Of a DNA stretch of 64,000 bases, positions 7,433 to 15,374 are shown piece by piece (the first letter of the stretch is position 1; each line of letters starts with the position of its first letter). Source of the DNA: an uncultured Prevotellaceae bacterium (GTDB lineage: Bacteria; Bacteroidota; Bacteroidia; Bacteroidales; Bacteroidaceae); contig CADASP010000006.1 of assembly GCA_902790625.1 (NCBI GenBank), positions 1 to 64,000 of the forward strand, given 5' to 3'. A program made the position numbers and the translations under genes. The notes beneath the pieces were generated by a model that was given only the letters and a program-made list of their open reading frames with translations, had not been told where the DNA came from and ran no database searches.

Positions 7433-9334
7433 ATGAAGAAATATATTTTATCAGCAGTTGTTGTTTGCACAGCAACAATATTCACATCCTGCGATGACAT
7501 GCTGGACACCGATCCGCGTGTGACCGATGCTACTCAAGCCACCTTCCCAGGCAAGATTGGAGATGTAGAAGCTCTGAACACTGCCACCTACAGTATCATG
7601 AACACGATGGGTGGCGGCGATGCCGACACGCAGCATCCTTTCTATTGGTGGGAAATCATGTCGGACAACTGCTATGGTTCAGGTGGTCTGCAGGACAACA
7701 AGGTAAAGGCTTTGCACCATCTTGTTGAGATGAGTTCTAACCAATTCGAAATGCCATTTATCCTCCTCTATGGCGGTATCAACCGTGCCAACAACCAGAT
7801 TGAGACCATCGACAACGTCAGCTGGAAAGGCCAAGAGGCCAAGCGCAACCAGCTCCTTGGCGAGGGCTACTTCATGCGTGGCATCTACACGCTCTGGCTC
7901 ACCCAGCTCTTTGGCGATGTGCCTCTGATTACTTCTACCACCATCACCGAAGAGATGAGGCAAGAAGTGAGCGCCGAGGAAGTTATTTACCCGCAGATTC
8001 TGTCCGACCTTTGGTCGGGTATCAACCTGATGAGCGCAGCCAAGAGCTCCGGCCATGCAAACAAGTTTGTGGCCGAGGCATTCCTGGCCCGTGCCTATAT
8101 GTTCTGGGCCGGCTTCTACAAGGGTGTTGGTGAGCTTAAGGACGGTGCTCCCGACATTCCACTTGTGAAGCAAGAAGGTTGCGAAAAAGAGTCACTTTCC
8201 AAGTCAGATGTTGTCGCTGCCCTTCAGGACGTTGTGGCCAATGGTGGCTACAAACTTCTGCAAGACTACCGCTCACTCTGGCAGTACTCTAACAGTTATG
8301 TTTGGGATGAGGCTCACGACAATGCAGATGGTACAGGCAATGGTGAGGGTCATGCATACGCCTTCATCGCCGACATGCCTCGCGAACTTTGCTTCGACCA
8401 GCCCGGTATGGGTAATGGTAACCCCGAGGAACTCTTCCAGATTCAGTTCATGAATGCCTCCAACTGGAGTATTGGCGGAACCTATTCCACAGCACGTATG
8501 TATTGCAACTATCTTTCAGTGTTCTGGGCTCTCCGCGTCAACGGTAACAACGGTAACCGCGACTATACCTACCCGTTCACTCAGGGCTGGGGCCAGGGTA
8601 CGCCTTCGTGCAACATCTGGGACGACTGGACCATTGCCGAGAACAATGGCGGCTACACTGACATCCGTAAACTCGGTTCTCTGATCGACTGTAACAATGA
8701 GCTGACCGAATACTCTTACGTGAAGGACGACTGTGAGGAGTCGGGCTACGGTGTGAAGAAGTACAACGGCGTCACGACAGATAAGCTGACAGGCGACACG
8801 CCTTGGTGGGATGGTATTGATCCAAATGTCACCTCCGGTACGCTTAATAACCCCATGCAGGGTGACCATTATGAGGACTTCTATCTGATGCGTTATTCTG
8901 ACGTGCTGCTGATGCTCACCGAGCTCACTGGCGATGCCCAGTACATGAACCAGGTGCAGAAGCGTGCCGGTGTGCCGCAGACACCTTACTCTTTGAAGGC
9001 TGTCCAGGACGAGCGCCGTTGGGAGTTCGCCTTCGAGGGCATTCGCTTCAATGATATGCGTCGTTGGTCGGGTGTTGACAACCACAGTGAGACTTCCTAC
9101 GCCGCCAAGGCTCTTCAGGCACAGGCTGGCAAGCAGGTCGTCGTCAAGGGCAACACTGCCAGCAAGGTTACTATGAAGCACATGACTTGCAGTTGGGCTA
9201 AGCGCTACAAAGACACCAAGGGCTTCTTGGCTAAGCCGCAGTCGCAGATTACCCTGATGAATGGTGCCCTCAAGCAGAACCTCGGTTGGGATGCTGCCAA
9301 CCCTGAGACACAATATGTTGATCTTTACAATTAA
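7433..9334 (+). CDS. SusD/RagB-family nutrient-binding lipoprotein
   Basis: A 633-residue lipoprotein. The signal peptide ends in the lipobox TSC, Cys20 (FTSCDDMLDTDP, the usual SusD start). N-terminal TPR-like helices (GEGYFMRGIYTLWLTQLFGDVPLI) are followed by the C-terminal SusD domain with YSDVLLMLTELTGD, QKRAGVP and the hallmark DERRWEFAFEGIRFNDMRRW. It caps the SusC-like channel encoded just upstream and captures ligand at the cell surface. The C-terminal domain is clearly homologous to the SusD-like part of the 1134-residue protein at 17518-20922 (shared ERRWExAFEGxRxNDMRRW). The next gene starts 21 bases downstream, so all three form one operon. Confidence 0.95.
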   Translation: MKKYILSAVVVCTATIFTSCDDMLDTDPRVTDATQATFPGKIGDVEALNTATYSIMNTMGGGDADTQHPFYWWEIMSDNCYGSGGLQDNKVKALHHLVEMSSNQFEMPFILLYGGINRANNQIETIDNVSWKGQEAKRNQLLGEGYFMRGIYTLWLTQLFGDVPLITSTTITEEMRQEVSAEEVIYPQILSDLWSGINLMSAAKSSGHANKFVAEAFLARAYMFWAGFYKGVGELKDGAPDIPLVKQEGCEKESLSKSDVVAALQDVVANGGYKLLQDYRSLWQYSNSYVWDEAHDNADGTGNGEGHAYAFIADMPRELCFDQPGMGNGNPEELFQIQFMNASNWSIGGTYSTARMYCNYLSVFWALRVNGNNGNRDYTYPFTQGWGQGTPSCNIWDDWTIAENNGGYTDIRKLGSLIDCNNELTEYSYVKDDCEESGYGVKKYNGVTTDKLTGDTPWWDGIDPNVTSGTLNNPMQGDHYEDFYLMRYSDVLLMLTELTGDAQYMNQVQKRAGVPQTPYSLKAVQDERRWEFAFEGIRFNDMRRWSGVDNHSETSYAAKALQAQAGKQVVVKGNTASKVTMKHMTCSWAKRYKDTKGFLAKPQSQITLMNGALKQNLGWDAANPETQYVDLYN

Positions 9335-9355
9335 TCTTATAACAAGCAAATCAAT

Positions 9356-10123
9356 ATGAAAAAAATATTTTTGATTTTTGCCGCAGTATGTGCATCTGTT
9401 GCTTGCGATCCTATTCATGAGGATATCAGCAATGACGGTCACATCACTGTTGACGAGCTCAAGGCCAAGTCCACTGTCACTGTCGACAAGGCAGACAATG
9501 GCAAGAACGGAAACGTCATCACCTGCTCGACCTCTGCCCCTGTCAATGCGAAATGGGAAATCGGTGGAAAGCCGTTCTTTGGCAACTATGCCTGGAAGAA
9601 AGTGAAAGTCGACAGGGATGACAATGGTAATTATAAGGATACTGAATATATCGTCAACCTCACTGCGCTTTGTGCCGACGGCACCATGCTCACTGCCGAG
9701 TTCCCTATCACCTGTCAGGACATTACCGATCCGCTGCAGAAATACTGGATCTATGGTGAGGATCCCGTTGCCCAGCCACCTTTCAGCCCTGCTGCTTGGG
9801 ATGCCGCCGAAATGCGCTTCAGCGACAATGAGGGCAAGCACCTGCCTTATCTCTCCGACGATGTCTATTGGGGCTTCAAGACCCTTATCTTCGACATCTC
9901 GAATGCTACTCCCGACTGTGCTGGCCGTATCATGAACGGTTGGTGGAGCGCCCGCTATGATGATGACAAGGATGTCAAGTTCACCAATGGCTTGTGGGAG
10001 CTTCCCCTCACCGAGGCTATCGCCAAGGACTGCGCTCGTGGTAACGGTGGTGCTGGTAAGGACCTTGACCTCATGGTTACCTCTGGTAGCTGCACCATCA
10101 ATGCAGTTTACTATGAGGAATAA
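9356..10123 (+). CDS. SusE-position surface lipoprotein, family unrecognised
   Basis: A 255-residue lipoprotein with the lipobox ASVAC (Cys17). It is the third gene of the SusC-SusD operon, the place usually taken by a surface ligand-binding protein. The N-terminal half looks like a beta-sandwich (NAKWEIGGKPFFGNYAWKKVKV). The C-terminal part (about residues 135-255: WIYGEDP, QPPFSPAAWDAAEMRFSDNE, MNGWWSARY, LTSGSCTI-like ending) is strongly similar to the last 120 residues of the SusD-like fusion at 17518-20922. The aromatic-rich motifs suggest ligand binding, but no named family was recognised. A terminator hairpin follows at 10151. Confidence 0.75.
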   Translation: MKKIFLIFAAVCASVACDPIHEDISNDGHITVDELKAKSTVTVDKADNGKNGNVITCSTSAPVNAKWEIGGKPFFGNYAWKKVKVDRDDNGNYKDTEYIVNLTALCADGTMLTAEFPITCQDITDPLQKYWIYGEDPVAQPPFSPAAWDAAEMRFSDNEGKHLPYLSDDVYWGFKTLIFDISNATPDCAGRIMNGWWSARYDDDKDVKFTNGLWELPLTEAIAKDCARGNGGAGKDLDLMVTSGSCTINAVYYEE

Positions 10124-10150
10124 TCATCCCTTATCGGTATAATTAGCAAT

Positions 10151-10182
10151 GAGGGCATATCAATTGGGTATGCCCTCATTTT
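10151..10182 (+). terminator. Terminator of the first SusC operon
   Basis: Stem GAGGGCATA / TATGCCCTC with a 9-base loop, followed by ATTTTTGT, 27 bases after the stop of the third gene. Confidence 0.8.
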
Positions 10183-10312
10183 TGTATGGTAGTTAGTAAC
10201 TGAAGTACGGTCGGAAGGACAACGAGTCAGCAAGCCGAATAAAATTCGTAAAAATCGTTGTTAAAACAACAGACAACGAAGTTGCCACACGACATCTCAC
10301 TAATGTTAATCA

Positions 10313-10366
10313 TTACAAAAAGTTACCTTTTAGTGACTTACTTTCAGGTAACTTTTTGTAAATTTG
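10313..10366 (+). promoter_or_regulatory. Promoter with a 15-bp inverted repeat upstream of the DUF6057/CxxCH operon
   Basis: TTACAAAAAGTTACC (10313-10327) is repeated as a perfect inverted copy at 10347-10361. The right arm runs into TAAATTTG (10359-10366), a good -7 element. A dimeric regulator bound here would cover the core promoter, so repression is the simplest reading. The start codon of the first DUF6057 gene lies about 30 bases downstream. Confidence 0.65.
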
Positions 10367-10397
10367 CAGCAAACTATTCGTAATAGCGAGAGCAGAC

Positions 10398-12287
10398 ATG
10401 AGAACTGACAACAATGACGGTGCACCACAGTTAGCATCAGCCGAGGCCGAAAGCAGATATAGACTTGGAAGCCCAAATGCAATCAGCAAAGTATCCTGCG
10501 CGATGCTCTATGTAAGCCTGCTGGCTTTCATGGCATTTGTCGTATACATATTATATATTAACAGTGAGGTGCTCTATACGGCGCACGACCGTTCAGAGTT
10601 CCTCTACGGAGCACCGTTCTTCCATACCCTTATGTCGAAGCCCTTTGGCCTGATGCGGTATGTGGGAGCCTGGCTTACGCAGCTCTTCTGTCATCCTTTC
10701 GTTGGAGCAAGTGTGCTGGCAGCCATCTGGGTGTGCATTTTCTGTGTGGGTGCCAAGGCATTTCGGCTGCGGGGCGGTGCATTGGCGTTGATGCTCTTGC
10801 CTGTTGCTTGCCTGCTCACATCCGTTGTCGATCTCGGCTATTGGATATATATATCCACCATCAGGGGCTATTGGTTCTCGCAGTCGGTAGGCTATCTCTT
10901 CATGCTGCTGCTGTTGTGGGCAGCACAGTGCACGCCGCGTCGATGGCATCTTCTCTGGTATCTGCTCGCCTTTTGTCTCTATCCCGTGCTGGGATGGTTT
11001 GCCTTGCTTTTCGTGCTCTGCTTAATGGTTGCCGGCAAACCCTCTTGGCGGGAGTTTATGGGTATTGTCGTGCTCATCTTTTCGGCAGCCGTCTGGCATT
11101 CGCTGCTCTATTCGAATCTGAAATCCGACGATGTCATACTGGCAGGCTTCCCTCGCTTCATAACACCAAGCGACAACACCGAGCATCTTTCCATCCCATT
11201 TTGGGTGCTGGGCGCTGTCTCTATTCTTATTCCGCTGTATAATGGGCTCTTTGGGGCTCATGGGATTGTTTCCACAAAGAGGCGCAAAGCCACACAGATG
11301 ATGGTCCCCGTGGTCTCTGCCGCTGCCGCCATTATCTTCACCTTGTCGCTGATGTACCATGACAAGAACTATATCGACGAGATGCGCATGGTGCGCTATG
11401 CCTGCGACGACAACTGGAAAGGCGTGCTTGATATAGCAGAAGAGAACAAGAAGCCAACCAACACGATGATGTTTCTCAAGAATATCGCCCTGATGAATGA
11501 AGGCGGACTGCTCGACCGTTCGTTTAAGTTGGGCAACGATGCCGCAAGCATCTACAACCCCGATTCCATCCACGTCACCCTTTTGGACATCGCATCGCCT
11601 CTGGTCTATTACAACTACGGCATGATCAACGAAGCCATCCGTCTGAATTTCGAAAATGCCATACAAGCAGGTTTCTCGCCTTTCTACCTGAAGGTGCTAT
11701 CCCGCTGTGCCCTGGCTGTTGGAGACAACAAACTGGTGGAGCGCTATACGACCATATTACACCATAGTCCATTCTATGGCAATTGGCAACCGGCACCTGT
11801 CACGGAAAAGATAAAGGAACTGCAAAAATGCTATTCTGATGAACTCACTGGTGTTGAGAATAGCGACAGCTATCTTGTCAATGGCATCAGCCTCTGGTAT
11901 GAATCCGATAGTAAAGTGGCTTCTGAACAGGCGTTGCTCTATTCCATGCTGCGTTGCGACTCACGTCGGTTCTGGGCTTCGCTGCGCAACTTTGTGCAGT
12001 TGCATCTGAATGAGGAGTTTCCCCTACATGCAATGGAGGCTTATATCTTGTTTATGGATAAGGCCCCCGAAGAGAAGCGGATGATGCTCCCTGTGGAGCA
12101 GTCCGTTTACGACCGCTACAAACAGTTCTGGACAACTTTGGAAGAAAAGGCAAAGCCTGGCATAACACTCGAACAGGCAGGTGAGGAGATGCGTGATGAA
12201 TTTGGAGACACCTATTGGTGGTACAATCTCTTCGGACGGAAACCTATTAATATACTTGGTAATGTTGGACACGAAGTTGCATCATAA
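10398..12287 (+). CDS. DUF6057-type polytopic membrane protein, copy 1
   Basis: A 629-residue protein. After about 35 polar residues come some ten hydrophobic membrane segments (for example VSLLAFMAFVVYILYI, LALMLLPVACLLTSVV, LLWYLLAFCLYPVLGWFALL). A soluble C-terminal third follows from about residue 320, with TPR-like helices (LDIAEENKKPTNTMMFLKNI). The family is of unknown function and occurs in Bacteroidales. It opens an operon and sits 7 bases before a CxxCH lipoprotein gene; the same pair follows again directly (13818-16943). Alignment by eye with copy 2 shows the same membrane-then-helical layout and shared motifs in the helical part (NxxxxxxNxALxxxGxLxDRxF). It may anchor or export the lipoprotein partner, but that is inference. 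Confidence 0.8.
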   Translation: MRTDNNDGAPQLASAEAESRYRLGSPNAISKVSCAMLYVSLLAFMAFVVYILYINSEVLYTAHDRSEFLYGAPFFHTLMSKPFGLMRYVGAWLTQLFCHPFVGASVLAAIWVCIFCVGAKAFRLRGGALALMLLPVACLLTSVVDLGYWIYISTIRGYWFSQSVGYLFMLLLLWAAQCTPRRWHLLWYLLAFCLYPVLGWFALLFVLCLMVAGKPSWREFMGIVVLIFSAAVWHSLLYSNLKSDDVILAGFPRFITPSDNTEHLSIPFWVLGAVSILIPLYNGLFGAHGIVSTKRRKATQMMVPVVSAAAAIIFTLSLMYHDKNYIDEMRMVRYACDDNWKGVLDIAEENKKPTNTMMFLKNIALMNEGGLLDRSFKLGNDAASIYNPDSIHVTLLDIASPLVYYNYGMINEAIRLNFENAIQAGFSPFYLKVLSRCALAVGDNKLVERYTTILHHSPFYGNWQPAPVTEKIKELQKCYSDELTGVENSDSYLVNGISLWYESDSKVASEQALLYSMLRCDSRRFWASLRNFVQLHLNEEFPLHAMEAYILFMDKAPEEKRMMLPVEQSVYDRYKQFWTTLEEKAKPGITLEQAGEEMRDEFGDTYWWYNLFGRKPINILGNVGHEVAS

Positions 12288-12294
12288 GAAAACC

Positions 12295-13812
12295 ATGAAA
12301 AGATATATCCACCCCTATTTCCTGCTTCTGGCCGCATCTATAGTGCTGCTCATGCCATCGTGTGCGAATCACCCCGATGTGCCTTCTTCGGCCAAAGAGG
12401 CAAAGAGCCTGCCCGCGATTTTCCCAGATTATTGCGATGTCACTGTGCCGTGCAATATCGCACCACTCAACTTCATGCTCCCCGCTGACCAGTACGAAGC
12501 GTGTGTGGCACGCCTCAGCACACCCGACGGCCAGCAGCAGACCTACGGCAATGGCGTGAAGGTGCAGATTCCCGAGGATGAATGGCACTCGATGCTCAGC
12601 GCCTCGAAGGGCAAGAGCATCAAGGTAGAGGTATGGGGGCAGAAAGAGGGCGAATGGTTGTCGTTCAGCCCGTTTGAAATTCGCGTAGCCGAGCAGCCCA
12701 TCGACGAGTATCTGTCGTATCGCCTCATCGAGCCATCGTACGTCGCATGGACCTACATGGAGATAGCCCAGCGCAATCTCACCACATTCGAAGAGACACA
12801 GATCTTCAACAACGAGATTACCATGAACGACAGGGCTAAAGGCCAGTGCATCAACTGCCACAGCTATCAGAACTACAAGACCGACAACATGCTCTTTCAC
12901 GTGCGGCTCTCCAATGCTGGTACTGTGATTGTGAACGACGGCAAAATCTCGAGAGTCAATCTAAAGCGCGACTATACCATCTCTGGGGGTGTCTACCCTG
13001 CATGGCACCCTACCGCCAAGCTGATTGCCTTCTCGACCAACAAGACTCGACAGGCATTCCATACGGCCAATCCCAACAAGATTGAGGTCTACGACTTGGC
13101 CAGCGACATGATTCTCTATGATGTGGAGACCGACTCGGTGAGTGTTGTCTCGGACGACCCCGACCTTTTGGAAGTTTATCCCACCTGGTCGCCCGACGGC
13201 AAATACCTCTATTACTGCAAGTCTGTTCCACTTCCCGAAGAGATGCGCGACGAGGACATCAGAACCACCTACCCCAAAACACAATACAACCTCTACCGCC
13301 GTTCATTCGACTTGGCATCTCACGGTTTCGGCGAAGAGGAGCTGGTCTACGACGCTGCCTCATCCGACAAGAGCGTCACCCTCCCACGTCTCAGCCCCGA
13401 TGGCCGCTATCTGCTGTTTGCCTTGGGCCAGTATGGCTGTTTTCACAGCCGCCACCATGATGCCGACATTGTTTGCATCCCGATGGACCAGTATGATGGC
13501 AATGCCCTCACCGTGGAAAACACTTCGTACATCGACCTCAGCCTGCTCAACAGCGACGGCTATTCCGACAGCTACCCCTCATGGTCGAGCAACGGCCATT
13601 GGATTATGTGTGCCAGCCGTCGCGACGACGACAACTACAGCCGTGTCTATTTTGCCTACTTCAACGATGGAAAGGTTGAAAAAGCATTTATGCTGCCGCA
13701 GGAAGACCCCGAACATCATATCTACCTGCTGAAGAGCTACAACCGTCCGGAGTTTATGGTGGAGCCTGTCAGCATCAGCGTCGAGGAGTTCAGTAGAGTA
13801 TTTGACAAATAG
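12295..13812 (+). CDS. Lipoprotein beta-propeller with a CxxCH haem-attachment motif, copy 1
   Basis: The start is taken at ATG 12295, 7 bases after the previous stop; an upstream in-frame start would lie inside the DUF6057 gene. The 505-residue product has a lipobox at LMPSC (Cys23), an N-terminal beta domain (about 40-140) and CINCH at residues 185-189, then the conserved DNMxxHxR 9 residues later. A C-terminal propeller of PD40/WD40-like blades follows (YPAWHPTAKLIAFS, YPTWSPDGKYLYYC, LPRLSPDGRYLLFA, YPSWSSNGHWIM). A single CxxCH in an exported protein is the signature of a c-type cytochrome; the Met or His of DNMxxHxR could be the second axial ligand. Related Bacteroidales proteins are often labelled cytochrome c biogenesis proteins without evidence. 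Confidence 0.8.
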   Translation: MKRYIHPYFLLLAASIVLLMPSCANHPDVPSSAKEAKSLPAIFPDYCDVTVPCNIAPLNFMLPADQYEACVARLSTPDGQQQTYGNGVKVQIPEDEWHSMLSASKGKSIKVEVWGQKEGEWLSFSPFEIRVAEQPIDEYLSYRLIEPSYVAWTYMEIAQRNLTTFEETQIFNNEITMNDRAKGQCINCHSYQNYKTDNMLFHVRLSNAGTVIVNDGKISRVNLKRDYTISGGVYPAWHPTAKLIAFSTNKTRQAFHTANPNKIEVYDLASDMILYDVETDSVSVVSDDPDLLEVYPTWSPDGKYLYYCKSVPLPEEMRDEDIRTTYPKTQYNLYRRSFDLASHGFGEEELVYDAASSDKSVTLPRLSPDGRYLLFALGQYGCFHSRHHDADIVCIPMDQYDGNALTVENTSYIDLSLLNSDGYSDSYPSWSSNGHWIMCASRRDDDNYSRVYFAYFNDGKVEKAFMLPQEDPEHHIYLLKSYNRPEFMVEPVSISVEEFSRVFDK

Positions 13813-13817
13813 TTACG

Positions 13818-15371
13818 ATGAAGTATATTCGTCTTTTATGCACGCTCCTGTTCGGCGTGGTTGTTCTCCTCTTCTTCGGACTGGCCTATCCGCATCATCT
13901 GCATCACCAGGAGCAATACCAGCTGTTCCTCTTCGACAGCGCCTACGTGTGGGATGTTGTCAAACTGCCGGGGGGCATTGCCGACCTGCTGGGCCGCTTC
14001 TGCACGCAGTTCTTCCTTTATGCCTGGGTGGGAGCCGCCATCATTGCGGTGCTGCTCTCAGCGATACAGCTGCTGGCCGTCAGCTCCTGTTCACCCAAGA
14101 GGGGCGGGCAAGGTTCCTTTGGGGCCATTGAGTGGGGCCTGAGCTTCGTGCCTTCGTTTCTGCTCTGGCTCTTCCTGCTCGACGAGAATGCCCTCTTGGG
14201 GGGTGTATGGGTGGTTCTGCTCATGCTGCTCGCAGCCTGGGCGTTCCATCGGCTTCCACGCGGATGGATACGGCGCATGCTGCTCATTGCTGCCGTCCCG
14301 GTGCTCTATTGGATGGTGGGGCCGGTGTGCGTGGTGTTCTTTTTGCTGATGGCAATTGGGACTGATGGGCGCAATGGGGATATTGCTTGGTGTGGTGGCG
14401 CGCTGGTGCTTTTAGGGGGTATGGTCTTCCTGCAGCAGAATATTATCCCGGTGGCTGCCAGCAAACTGTGGTTCGGCGTACATTACCACCGCTTCCCGAC
14501 GGAGGTTCCTGTTCTGCTTTGGGTTGCGGTGTTGTCAATCATCGTGCTCGCCATCTGTGCCCGTGTCGCCCATCGATGGGCGGTCGCTTCGAGGCACAAA
14601 GCTACGGCTCCTTCCGTTGTATTCCAAACCGTTGTTTTTGCCCTGGTGGCTGTTGGCATGGGGAGCCTCGTATGGCAGAACAGCAACTTCAAAGCCGAGA
14701 AAGTGATGCGCTACGACTTCATGGCTCGCTTCCAGCAATGGAACCGCATCCTTGACGCCATCAACACCGAAAAGCCGAACAACCAAATCGGCGTCACGGT
14801 GCAGAACCTGGCCTTGGGGATGCATGGCATGCTCGCCGACCGCCTGTTCAATTATAACCAGAACGGCCTCCTGGGCCTTCTGCCCGATGTGGGCACCGAT
14901 GCCATCAGCCCGCTGCCCACCGCCGAGGCCTTCTATCAGTTGGGCATGGTCACGGTGGCTCAGCGCACGGTGTTCGAGGCGCAGGAAGCCATCCTCGACT
15001 TCCAGAAGAGCGCGCGATGCTACCAGCGGCTGGCGCAGACCAACCTCATCCTCGGCAGCTACGAGGTGGCCCGCAAGTATCTCACCGCCCTACAGAAGAC
15101 CCTCTTCTATCGCGACTGGGCCAACAAGACGCTGCCGCTCTTAGGCGACGAAGCGGCCATCGCCCGGCATCCCGAATATGGGCGGCTGCGCCAGTATCTG
15201 TATCAAGAGGACTTCTACTTCGGCGACCATGTGACCGCCGAGATGCTCGAGCGCCTCTACCACAGCAACACCGACAATCGCCTGGCCTATCAATACCTAT
15301 TGGCCTACTATCTGCTGACGGGCGACATCGAGAACTATAATCAATTCATTTCGGCGAAGAAAAAGGATTAA
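13818..15371 (+). CDS. DUF6057-type polytopic membrane protein, copy 2
   Basis: A 517-residue paralogue of the protein at 10398-12287. It lacks the polar N-terminal extension and starts directly with a membrane segment (LLCTLLFGVVVLLFFGLAYP). About ten membrane segments are followed by a helical C-terminal domain (FQQWNRILDAINTEKPNNQIG, then repeated helices up to the end). It starts 5 bases after the first CxxCH-propeller gene and is followed 3 bases after its stop by the second, so the four genes are one tightly packed operon. The function is unknown. The high GC content of this copy and the next gene compared with copy 1 suggests the two modules have evolved separately for some time. Confidence 0.8.
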   Translation: MKYIRLLCTLLFGVVVLLFFGLAYPHHLHHQEQYQLFLFDSAYVWDVVKLPGGIADLLGRFCTQFFLYAWVGAAIIAVLLSAIQLLAVSSCSPKRGGQGSFGAIEWGLSFVPSFLLWLFLLDENALLGGVWVVLLMLLAAWAFHRLPRGWIRRMLLIAAVPVLYWMVGPVCVVFFLLMAIGTDGRNGDIAWCGGALVLLGGMVFLQQNIIPVAASKLWFGVHYHRFPTEVPVLLWVAVLSIIVLAICARVAHRWAVASRHKATAPSVVFQTVVFALVAVGMGSLVWQNSNFKAEKVMRYDFMARFQQWNRILDAINTEKPNNQIGVTVQNLALGMHGMLADRLFNYNQNGLLGLLPDVGTDAISPLPTAEAFYQLGMVTVAQRTVFEAQEAILDFQKSARCYQRLAQTNLILGSYEVARKYLTALQKTLFYRDWANKTLPLLGDEAAIARHPEYGRLRQYLYQEDFYFGDHVTAEMLERLYHSNTDNRLAYQYLLAYYLLTGDIENYNQFISAKKKD

Positions 15372-15374
15372 GCG

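Noticed and set aside
12181..12294. Longer start for the first CxxCH-propeller gene
   Set aside because: It would overlap the DUF6057 gene by over 100 bases and bury the signal peptide; ATG 12295 gives a proper lipoprotein signal.
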